Source of the DNA: Chitinophagaceae bacterium UBA3430
GTDB taxonomy: Bacteria > Bacteroidota > Bacteroidia > Chitinophagales > Chitinophagaceae
Assembly: GCA_002378975.1 (NCBI GenBank)
Contig: DFST01000139.1
Span: 1-17,746 of the forward strand
DNA: 17,746 nucleotides
Direction: 5' to 3'
Part shown: positions 7,174 through 13,673 of the stretch, in pieces
Numbering within the stretch: the first letter of the stretch is position 1
Layout of the letters: every line of letters starts with the position of its first letter
The notes under the pieces: model-generated
The model's input: the letters and a program-made list of their open reading frames with translations, nothing else
What the model was told of the DNA's origin: nothing
Database searches by the model: none
Made by a program: the position numbers and the translations under genes

Positions 7174-9463
7174 AAGGAAAGCTGATTCCCAATTGGAATT
7201 GGTCGCCGTCTTTCCAACGTTTATATCCAAACCATTTGTTTTGTACGGCTGCGTTGGCCGGTGTAGGGCTCGGATCCTTGGCCTTGTATGAATAATCCAG
7301 TCGCACGACGAAAAAGGTAAAATCAACTCGAAGTCCGGTTCCGACACCTACGGCCACATCTTTACCCAATCGGTTGAGTGAAAAGATCTCCTCGGGATCA
7401 CGGCCAGCCGCTTTTTTTAGATACCAGACATTGCCCACGTCGGTGAATAAGGCGCCTTGTACATCAAATCCGGCAATGTGGAAGAAGGGGAAGCGGTATT
7501 CAACGTTTGCTTCCAGTTGAAGGTCTCCATATCGTTCGGGAAGTCCGCGGCTGCCGAAATCCTGAATGGACGAGCCCGGTCCCAATTTTCGAAGTGACCA
7601 AGCGCGCATGCTGTTCGGTCCGCCGGCAAAGTATTGGCGGAATAAAGGAAGGTTACTCCTTTTTAGCGGATTGCGGGTGGATGAAAATTCATATCCTCCT
7701 CCGGCAAACAGGTGCAGCGCCAAGGCAGTTTTTTTGAATTGGATCTTATGGGCAATGTCGATATCCAATTTAACAAACCGAAACAGGTTTGAATCCAGGA
7801 ATTTATTGCGGACCATTCCGGTCAGCAGACCGGATTCTTCCAGGTTGATGCGTACGTTGGTGGTGCCTCGTTTGGTTTGTTTGGACCAGCTGGCACCTGC
7901 CATACCGGAGATGATCAGTCCGTCGGCGAATATATTTTTCAGCAGTGCATTGCTGTCAATCAGTTGTTGGAGTTTTTCCCTTCGTTTGATGAATGACAAC
8001 TCTACGTTGGGCAGGCGGAAAGTGAACAAGGTGTTCCGGATCCGGAAATCATATCCCCAGGCCGCATTCAGGTTCGTTACATTAACAAGAAATCGACGCT
8101 CTGTGTTGGAAGCGCTGAACGACAAGATCGACCGGAAGTTATCGCGGATACTATCGGACAGCCACCGAAGGGCGGGTACAGCCCGGGGAAAATACAGATT
8201 ATGGCTAATGGAGATCTGTTGCGTTTGAATGAATCGTACGTCGGTTACTGTATCACGACCTGCTTCCACACCGTAACGAAGATTGGTGCTGGATTGAATG
8301 GCACGTCGGGCTACATTTCGATTTTGAAATCCCAAGTTGACAGCTAATCCGAACAGATTTCCCGATAAGATACTTTGGTTGTTGCTGCCTTCGATGTTGG
8401 TCTGAAATGCTCCTTTTTTACCCGGGATCATTCGAATCAAAAAATCGGTGGTATCGGATCGTGGACGAGGTAGCTGGTCGATGTTTACCAACCGCCAAGT
8501 GCCTAAGGCATTGAGCCGATTTAGCGTTTTTAGGTAGTTGCGTTGGTCGTACAATTCGCCCGGATGCAGGTAGATGTTTGGTTCTAGGATATGCGGTTTG
8601 AAAAGTCCCTGGCTGCTGATCACGGTCAATTGATCGGTGTAGCTGGTATCTGCTTTTGCGGGTAATTCATCGCCACTCAGGTCGGGGTACACGGTGATGC
8701 GTCCAACTTTGTAGGCCGTGAATTTGGTGGAGTCGATGCCATCGCGGAGCACCCATTCGAGGTTTGCTTTGGGATCTGCGCGGCGGATACGCATCCGCTC
8801 TAGTTGATCCAATTGTTCAAAGGGATCGATCGTGGGGGTGAGTAGCGTTTGATCCAAGGTATCCCAGATAGCAAGCAAGTCTTCCCGTCCAAATCGTAAA
8901 TAGCCATGGTTTCGAAACAGCGTTACGAGTCGGTCCAATTCTTGGCTGATGGTTGATTTTGCAAAAGGGTCTCCCGTTTTGATGAACGCTTCATCCAAAT
9001 GGTCGCGGGTCAGCTGCTGCAAGGCGCTATCCCTAAAACTGTATCGGATCGTATCCAGCCTGACGGGTTTGCCGGGCCAAACTTGAAATTTTACCGTGGT
9101 TCGTAGTTGACCATCGCCGACGCGTTTTACGCTGGTGTCAACTCGGATCGAATCATGGTAAAATCCATCAGCTGCCAAAAGGTTACGCATATAAGTGATC
9201 GAGCGATCCGCGGCAGCAGATTCGTAGCGAGGCGGTTGTCGGAGTTCATTGTATAGAAGCTTCGGGATGGTTCTGGCTCGAAGGCTATCGTCGAGTTGTC
9301 CGCGCAGGCGACTGGTCAGGCGACTTTTCTCCGTATTGGTAAAGTTGCCTTGAACTTGGATATTTGTCTGGTAAACGAATGGCTGATTGACCGGATACTT
9401 CTTCGGCACTACTCCGCAGCCTGTTGCCATCAAGATTAAAAAACCGGGAATGAAGGTCCTCAT
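7163..9463 (-). CDS. tamL: Lipid-anchored Omp85 outer-membrane assembly protein (TamL type)
   Basis: This is a BamA/TamA-family protein of 766 residues from the ATG at 9461-9463. A longer frame adds 15 residues but hides the signal peptide and overlaps the divergent gene. The N-terminus is a lipoprotein signal with lipobox ATGC and acylated Cys16, the hallmark of the Bacteroidota TamL subfamily; ordinary BamA and TamA are not lipidated. POTRA-like repeats occupy about residues 30-330 (for example NIQVQGNFTNTEKSRLTSRL and VRLDTIRYSF). The 16-strand barrel follows, with the loop-6 signature GGPNSMRAW at 614-622, the equivalent of the VRGF motif. It ends with the strand DQFQLGISFPFIL. TamL is thought to act with TamB, encoded at 1-1529 on the same strand, in inserting outer-membrane proteins or moving lipids. 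The gene is convergent with truB (11-nt overlap) and divergent from the methyltransferase gene (12 nt between start codons). Confidence 0.9.
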   Translation of the reverse strand: MRTFIPGFLILMATGCGVVPKKYPVNQPFVYQTNIQVQGNFTNTEKSRLTSRLRGQLDDSLRARTIPKLLYNELRQPPRYESAAADRSITYMRNLLAADGFYHDSIRVDTSVKRVGDGQLRTTVKFQVWPGKPVRLDTIRYSFRDSALQQLTRDHLDEAFIKTGDPFAKSTISQELDRLVTLFRNHGYLRFGREDLLAIWDTLDQTLLTPTIDPFEQLDQLERMRIRRADPKANLEWVLRDGIDSTKFTAYKVGRITVYPDLSGDELPAKADTSYTDQLTVISSQGLFKPHILEPNIYLHPGELYDQRNYLKTLNRLNALGTWRLVNIDQLPRPRSDTTDFLIRMIPGKKGAFQTNIEGSNNQSILSGNLFGLAVNLGFQNRNVARRAIQSSTNLRYGVEAGRDTVTDVRFIQTQQISISHNLYFPRAVPALRWLSDSIRDNFRSILSFSASNTERRFLVNVTNLNAAWGYDFRIRNTLFTFRLPNVELSFIKRREKLQQLIDSNALLKNIFADGLIISGMAGASWSKQTKRGTTNVRINLEESGLLTGMVRNKFLDSNLFRFVKLDIDIAHKIQFKKTALALHLFAGGGYEFSSTRNPLKRSNLPLFRQYFAGGPNSMRAWSLRKLGPGSSIQDFGSRGLPERYGDLQLEANVEYRFPFFHIAGFDVQGALFTDVGNVWYLKKAAGRDPEEIFSLNRLGKDVAVGVGTGLRVDFTFFVVRLDYSYKAKDPSPTPANAAVQNKWFGYKRWKDGDQFQLGISFPFIL

Positions 9464-9475
9464 GAAGAAATTGCC

Positions 9476-10210
9476 ATGATTAGCAAGGCCATTATCAAAG
9501 ATATCCAAAATCTGGGGCTGAAAAAGGTCCGCGACGAGCAGGGCCTTTTTGTGGCGGAGGGTGTTAAATGGATGGAGGAGCTGGTCCGGTTCGCACCCGA
9601 GCGCATTCGTTGCATTTATGCATTGGCGCCCTGGATAGAGGCCAATCGTTCTGCGCTGAAAAGTATTGCCGTAGTCGAAGTGGATGAGATCCTGCTGGCC
9701 CGGCTTTCTCAGTTACAAACCCCCAACCAGGCAATAGCCGTTGTTCATCAATTCTTGCATGAGCCCCAGCCGGTTGAATCGGGCCTCACATTGATATTGG
9801 ATACGATACAAGATCCCGGAAACCTGGGGACGTTGATTCGCACGGCAGATTGGTTTGGGGTAACTCAGATCATATGCAGTCCGGACAGTGTAGATGCCTA
9901 CAATCCCAAAGTGGTTCAGGCCTCCATGGGCAGCTTGGTTCGGGTTCCAGTCAGTCAAACATCTTTATTCGAATGGCTGCATGCACAATCCGAGGTGCCC
10001 AAGTGGGCGGCGGTGCTGGCCGGAAAAAATTATTCCGAGATCAAACCCAATGGAGTGGGCGTGCTGATGATGGGCAATGAATCGAAGGGCTTGTCAAAGG
10101 AGCTTCTTGATATGGCAACCGACCATGTAACGATTCCGAGACGGGGCGGGGCGGAGTCTTTGAATGTTGCCGTTGCAACAGGTATTTTGCTCTCCAGCTT
10201 GTGTCGCTAA
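9476..10210 (+). CDS. SpoU/TrmH-family RNA 2'-O-methyltransferase
   Basis: This is a SPOUT-class, AdoMet-dependent methyltransferase that would methylate a ribose 2'-OH in rRNA or tRNA. Its 244 residues show the N-terminal RNA-binding part (residues 1-95, with KKVRDEQGLFVAEGVKWMEE) and the three trefoil-knot motifs. Motif 1 is LDTIQDPGNLGTLIRTADW at 108-126, with Asn116 and Arg122. Motif 2 is MMGNESKGLS at 198-207. Motif 3 is IPRRGGAESLNVAVATGILL at 220-239. The exact target nucleotide cannot be told, so I give no symbol. The ATG at 9476 gives the standard start and is only 12 nt from the divergent tamL start, so the promoter of each gene must lie at least partly inside its neighbour. No good -7 element was found on this strand. 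Its 3' end lies 5 nt from that of the convergent permease gene. Confidence 0.93.
   Translation: MISKAIIKDIQNLGLKKVRDEQGLFVAEGVKWMEELVRFAPERIRCIYALAPWIEANRSALKSIAVVEVDEILLARLSQLQTPNQAIAVVHQFLHEPQPVESGLTLILDTIQDPGNLGTLIRTADWFGVTQIICSPDSVDAYNPKVVQASMGSLVRVPVSQTSLFEWLHAQSEVPKWAAVLAGKNYSEIKPNGVGVLMMGNESKGLSKELLDMATDHVTIPRRGGAESLNVAVATGILLSSLCR
9496..9503 (-). promoter_or_regulatory. Possible -7 promoter element for tamL, inside the methyltransferase gene
   Basis: Read on the minus strand this is TATCTTTG, a full match to TAnnTTTG and identical to the element in front of the SRP RNA gene. It would place the transcript start about 25 nt upstream of the tamL ATG. It lies within codons 7-10 of the divergent methyltransferase gene, which is necessary given only 12 nt between the start codons. 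No clear -33 element was seen. Confidence 0.4.
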
Positions 10211-10215
10211 TCGAT

Positions 10216-11463
10216 TTATTGAAATCGGATTGCTTTCACCGGTTCGATGCGTCGAACCAGCCAGGATGGGATCCAGGCAACCAAGAGTGAGACCAGGGCG
10301 GTGCCACCAATGATAGCGAATATTTCTCCCCAGACGATTTTCACTGCTGCTTTATCAATGTAATAGGCTTCTTCGGGAAGTCGGATCCATCCGGTCTGTT
10401 GTTGGATGTAGAGTAATCCCAATCCAACCACGGTGCCGAGGGAAATGCCAATGGCTAGAATCCAGCCGATCTGTTGCAAGAATAGTTGTTGGATGCGCCA
10501 GTCGGAAGCGCCCAGTGCTTTGAGTGTTCCGATCATACGTACCCGCTCCAACACAAGTATCAATAAGCAGGTGATCAAATTGATCAACGCCACAGCGATC
10601 ATTAGTCCGATCAGGACGGAACGGGTATTGTCCATCAACGCCAACCAATCGAAAATCGAGGGAATCAATCGGGTTATGGGAATTGGTTCCCAGTTCTGTG
10701 GAAATGCATCCAGCTCGAATAGGTTTCGGGCCGTGTTCTCAATGGTCTTAGGATCGTGGAGAAATAATTCATACCCGCCGATTTGCTCGGGGGCCCATCC
10801 ATTCAGTTGTTGGATCAAACGCAGATCGCCTATGGCAAAGAGTCGATCGTATTGCTCGATGCCAGTTTTATAAATACCTGCAATTCGAATCTTTTTGGGA
10901 CGTGGTGCCTGGTCGGCTTGCAAAAAGTAAAGCAACAAGCTATCGTTGACGGAAAGGCGCATTCGGTCGGCTGTGTATTGGGAGATCAGCAAGTCTCGAC
11001 TGAATCCGCTGTCGGTTCGGCCGGGCAATTGCCCCTGTTTCAAAAATGATCGGAGCTCAGTAGGAAACGATTCGGATCCAATTCCCTTGATCATCAACCC
11101 TTCCATGTCTTCCTTTGTTTTCAACACGCCATATCGGGTGGCAAAGGGGTGAATCGATTGGATGTTCGGGTCGTTTCGGACTTGTTGAATCAGCGAGTCA
11201 TTCTGATAAAGGGGGATCTCTTCAGCGATCAGTGATCGGGGCGCTTGACGTTCTTGTATGCGCACATGTCCCCAAAAGCCAAATACTTTTTCGCTTACCG
11301 CCGATTGAAATCCGTTGACCAGAGAGACGGCCACGATCATGACCGCTACGCTGATCGCGGTGGCGCCAATGGAGATGCGCATGATGAATCGGGCGAAACT
11401 TCGCTGTGGGTTCCAGGCAATGCGCCGGGCCATGAATGGGATCAATCGTACAGGGACTGACAA
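10216..11463 (-). CDS. LolC/LolE-type ABC transporter permease (FtsX family)
   Basis: This is a 415-residue inner-membrane protein with the MacB/FtsX-family permease layout. TM1 is at about 31-50, a large periplasmic domain at 51-280, and TM2, TM3 and TM4 are at about 282-304, 332-352 and 378-400. The cytoplasmic coupling segment ERVRMIGTLKALGASDWRI (306-324) contacts the ATPase in this family. The overall arrangement fits LolC/LolE, which release lipoproteins from the inner membrane toward the outer membrane, and the neighbourhood rich in lipoproteins supports that. A different MacB-like substrate cannot be excluded, so no symbol is given. No ATPase gene (LolD) is nearby; in Bacteroidota it is often encoded elsewhere. 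The first ATG at 11463 is used because the basic N-terminus up to TM1 looks complete from there. Its stop lies 5 nt from the convergent methyltransferase stop. Confidence 0.85.
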   Translation of the reverse strand: MSVPVRLIPFMARRIAWNPQRSFARFIMRISIGATAISVAVMIVAVSLVNGFQSAVSEKVFGFWGHVRIQERQAPRSLIAEEIPLYQNDSLIQQVRNDPNIQSIHPFATRYGVLKTKEDMEGLMIKGIGSESFPTELRSFLKQGQLPGRTDSGFSRDLLISQYTADRMRLSVNDSLLLYFLQADQAPRPKKIRIAGIYKTGIEQYDRLFAIGDLRLIQQLNGWAPEQIGGYELFLHDPKTIENTARNLFELDAFPQNWEPIPITRLIPSIFDWLALMDNTRSVLIGLMIAVALINLITCLLILVLERVRMIGTLKALGASDWRIQQLFLQQIGWILAIGISLGTVVGLGLLYIQQQTGWIRLPEEAYYIDKAAVKIVWGEIFAIIGGTALVSLLVAWIPSWLVRRIEPVKAIRFQ

Positions 11464-11476
11464 CTACGTGTTTTTC

Positions 11477-11484
11477 CAAAATTA
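11477..11484 (-). promoter_or_regulatory. Possible -7 promoter element for the LolC/E-type permease
   Basis: On the minus strand this reads TAATTTTG, a full TAnnTTTG match 13 nt upstream of the permease ATG, which would give a very short leader. It lies in the 60-nt gap shared with the divergent plug gene. On the plus strand only imperfect elements exist there: TATATTGG at 11500-11507 and TAAATTGC at 11509-11516, each with one mismatch or more. No -33 element was identified. Confidence 0.35.
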
Positions 11485-11523
11485 GTCGAGGCAGGCGGAT
11501 ATATTGGTTAAATTGCCCACATC

Positions 11524-12813
11524 ATGCGTGGATCCGTTTTATTTCTTTTTTTAGGCGTGCTGTTGGTTGGGGAACAGGCACTGGCGCAGAAAGGGGATAC
11601 CACCTTTTCTTCCAAGATTCGTTCGGTCAAGCTGTTTCGTTCTGGCGATCCGGTTTCCTATCCGATGATCACCCTGAACAGCAACGAACAGTTGGAGTTG
11701 CATTTTGATGACCTGGATGGGGATGTGAAGTTTTACTATTATTCCTTGCAGCTTTGCAATACCGATTGGCGACCCGCCAATCTCTCGCCGTTCGATTATT
11801 GGCGTGGTTTCATCACCAACCGCATCGGTACGTATCGGGTCTCTAATTTGGTACAAACGCGCTACACCCATTATCAGGCCGTATTGCCGGAACGGAATTC
11901 TGGTCCCACCCGGGGTGGTAATTATCTACTACGGGTGTTTTTAAATGATGACACCAATCGAGTCGTTTTTACCCGGCGCGTGCTGGTGGTCAATAAAAAA
12001 GTATCGGTGGCCGGGTCGGTCCTGCAAGCCTTTCGGGGCGACTATTTTCAAACTCATCAACGCATACAAGCGTCGGTCAATACAACCGGGGCTCAATTGC
12101 AGACATTTTCACCCCAAGACCTGAAACTCACCCTGCTGCAGAACTACGATTGGTATACGGCCCGCACCATTGATCGCCCCTCCATCTATCGTTCGAATTA
12201 TTACGAATATTCAGAGGAGGAAGCGACCCGTTTTCCGGCCGGGAAAGAATGGCGTTGGGTTGATTTGCGAAGTTTACGTCTGCGCAGTGAACGAGTAAGC
12301 CGAATTGTGGACAGCGATACCAGCCGCCGAATCGATGTTTACGTGACCCCGGACGAGGATCGTCAGCGTCAAGTCTATCTGTTTTACCGGGATTTGAATG
12401 GTTTGTACGCCGTGGAAAACCGGGATAATTCGAATGCCTGGTGGCAAGGCGAATACGCTTGGGTTCATTTCACCTATGTCCCAGCCGGCCGCCGGCCAAT
12501 GGTGGGGCAACGTGTTTTTATTCAGGGTGAAATGTGTGGGTATGGGGCAGGAGCAAACAACGAAATGCATTTCGATGAGGCCCTTGGTGCCTATCAAGGG
12601 ATGCTTTATTTAAAACAGGGATTTTACAATTATCGCTACGTGACGGTCCCGGAGCCCAACCGGGGTGGGGTGCCTCCGTCGGCCAGCTCTATTGAGGGGG
12701 ATTTCTGGGGAACAGAAAATGCGTATTTGTTGCTTTTGTATTTCCGACCCTTTGGTGCCCGGGCGGACGAGCTGATCGGTGCCACAGAGTTGCGTTCCAA
12801 TTTCATGCGCTGA
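11524..12813 (+). CDS. Type IX secretion system Plug protein (DUF5103)
   Basis: The 429-residue protein has a signal peptide at 1-22 (hydrophobic VLFLFLGVLLVG, likely cut after ALA). It then shows the DUF5103 N-terminal domain: RSVKLFRSGDPVSYPMITLN, EQLELHFDDLDGDVKFYYYS, and LQLCNTDWRPANLSPFDYW at about residues 33-100. The remainder is beta-rich with many Arg and Tyr residues. Proteins of this family form the periplasmic plug of the SprA translocon of the Bacteroidota type IX secretion system, closing the giant outer-membrane pore when no PorV-bound substrate is present. That role is established for the Flavobacterium homologue and is transferred here by family. No other T9SS core gene is in the window, so the gene is an orphan component, as is usual. 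It is divergent from the permease gene (60-nt gap) and followed by the SRP RNA. Confidence 0.88.
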   Translation: MRGSVLFLFLGVLLVGEQALAQKGDTTFSSKIRSVKLFRSGDPVSYPMITLNSNEQLELHFDDLDGDVKFYYYSLQLCNTDWRPANLSPFDYWRGFITNRIGTYRVSNLVQTRYTHYQAVLPERNSGPTRGGNYLLRVFLNDDTNRVVFTRRVLVVNKKVSVAGSVLQAFRGDYFQTHQRIQASVNTTGAQLQTFSPQDLKLTLLQNYDWYTARTIDRPSIYRSNYYEYSEEEATRFPAGKEWRWVDLRSLRLRSERVSRIVDSDTSRRIDVYVTPDEDRQRQVYLFYRDLNGLYAVENRDNSNAWWQGEYAWVHFTYVPAGRRPMVGQRVFIQGEMCGYGAGANNEMHFDEALGAYQGMLYLKQGFYNYRYVTVPEPNRGGVPPSASSIEGDFWGTENAYLLLLYFRPFGARADELIGATELRSNFMR

Positions 12814-12824
12814 GTTTTGGTCTG

Positions 12825-12832
12825 TATCTTTG
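12825..12832 (+). promoter_or_regulatory. -7 promoter element of the SRP RNA gene
   Basis: TATCTTTG is a full match to the Bacteroidota -7 consensus TAnnTTTG and ends 4 nt before the first paired base of the SRP RNA (12837), where a transcription start is expected. A TTTTG at 12815-12819 is closer than the usual -33 spacing, so the upstream element is unclear. Position relative to an RNA with a well-defined 5' end makes this the best-supported promoter here. Confidence 0.6.
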
Positions 12833-12836
12833 CACC

Positions 12837-12930
12837 GGCAGGTCTTACACGACCAGCTCCTGCAGAACCCTCCCAGGGCCGGAAGGCAGCAAGAGTAAGC
12901 GGTTGAGCGGTGCGATGTAATCAGCCTGCC
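12837..12930 (+). ncRNA. ffs: Signal recognition particle RNA, small bacterial (4.5S-like) type
   Basis: This is the RNA scaffold of the signal recognition particle, which binds Ffh and targets nascent membrane and secreted proteins to the Sec machinery. The conserved apical segment CAGGGCCGGAAGGCAGCAAG, with the GGAA tetraloop and the asymmetric internal loop that binds the Ffh M domain, is at 12874-12893. The ends pair: GGCAGG (12837-12842) with CCTGCC (12925-12930), and TTAC (12845-12848) with GTAA (12917-12920). This gives a single long hairpin of about 94 nt without an Alu domain. A T-run follows at 12933-12939. The orientation is set by the tetraloop sequence. It sits between the plug gene and the transaldolase gene on the same strand. 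Confidence 0.93.
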
Positions 12931-12939
12931 ACTTTTTTT
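12925..12939 (+). terminator. Terminator of the SRP RNA (closing stem plus T-run)
   Basis: The 3' half of the SRP RNA closing stem (CCTGCC) is followed after two bases by seven T residues (12933-12939), so the RNA hairpin can itself act as an intrinsic terminator. Any read-through would enter the transaldolase gene 20 nt further on. Confidence 0.55.
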
Positions 12940-12958
12940 CATCTCCTTACATATTTAT

Positions 12959-13612
12959 ATGAAATTTTTTGTTGACACGGCCAATCTCGCACAGATCCGA
13001 GAAGCCTACGAGCTTGGTATTTTGGATGGTGTAACTACCAACCCTTCACTGATGGCCAAAGAAGGCATCAAAGGCGAAGCGGCCATTCTCAATCATTACA
13101 AGACCATCTGTGAACTCGTTGATGGAGACATCAGTGCCGAAGTGATCAGCACCGAATACCAGGCCATCATCGAAGAAGGAAAAAAGCTGGCTGCTATTCA
13201 TCCGAACATCGTGGTTAAGGTTCCAATGATCAAAGACGGCATCAAAGCCATCAAATGGTTTTCAGACAATGGGATCAAAACAAACTGTACGTTGGTCTTC
13301 TCTGCGGGACAAGCCATTTTGGCTGCTAAAGCGGGAGCGACCTACTTGTCGCCCTTTATCGGACGGATTGATGATTCCAGTTGGGATGGGATTGAGCTGA
13401 TTGCGCAGATCTCTCAGATCTATTCGGTACAGGGTTTCAAGACCCAGATCTTGGCTGCTTCGATCCGCAACGCCCTGCACATCGTACGTTGTGCAGAAGC
13501 TGGTGCCGATGTGTGTACCTGTCCGCTCGATTCGATTCTCGGACTGTTGAAACATCCGCTTACCGACATCGGGTTAGCCAAGTTTTTGGAAGATGCGAAG
13601 AAGACCGCTTAA
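12959..13612 (+). CDS. tal: Transaldolase (small, FSA-like subfamily)
   Basis: This is a 217-residue (beta/alpha)8 class I aldolase of the pentose phosphate pathway that moves a dihydroxyacetone unit between sugar phosphates. It starts MKFFVDTANL, with the TTNPS motif at 26-30 and the Schiff-base Lys87 in VVKVPM. The related fructose-6-phosphate aldolase (FSA) of E. coli has Gln and Tyr at two active-site positions; here they are Glu61 (SAEVIS) and Phe133 (SPFIGRIDD), the transaldolase pattern. Transaldolase is therefore more likely than FSA. The 28 nt between the SRP RNA end and the ATG contain the SRP T-run but no TAnnTTTG element, so the gene may depend on SRP read-through or on a promoter I cannot see. 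A strong bidirectional terminator lies 16 nt past the stop. Confidence 0.92.
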   Translation: MKFFVDTANLAQIREAYELGILDGVTTNPSLMAKEGIKGEAAILNHYKTICELVDGDISAEVISTEYQAIIEEGKKLAAIHPNIVVKVPMIKDGIKAIKWFSDNGIKTNCTLVFSAGQAILAAKAGATYLSPFIGRIDDSSWDGIELIAQISQIYSVQGFKTQILAASIRNALHIVRCAEAGADVCTCPLDSILGLLKHPLTDIGLAKFLEDAKKTA

Positions 13613-13628
13613 CTGAACAATCGATATT

Positions 13629-13660
13629 AAAAAAGCCCCCGGAATTCCGGGGGCTTTTTG
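13629..13660. terminator. Bidirectional intrinsic terminator between tal and glnN
   Basis: GCCCCCGG (13635-13642) and CCGGGGGC (13647-13654) form a perfect 8-bp GC-rich stem around the loop AATT. It is preceded by six A (13629-13634) and followed by five T (13655-13659), so it works as a terminator on both strands. It lies between the convergent transaldolase and glnN genes and is the only classic terminator at a convergent junction in the window. Confidence 0.92.
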
Positions 13661-13673
13661 TTTGTAGCATGCA

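Noticed and set aside
7566..8228. A 220-codon open frame on the plus strand inside tamL
   Set aside because: It overlaps the Omp85 barrel coding region, has low-complexity Ser/Arg/Asn content with no motif, and starts without a promoter or ribosome binding site.
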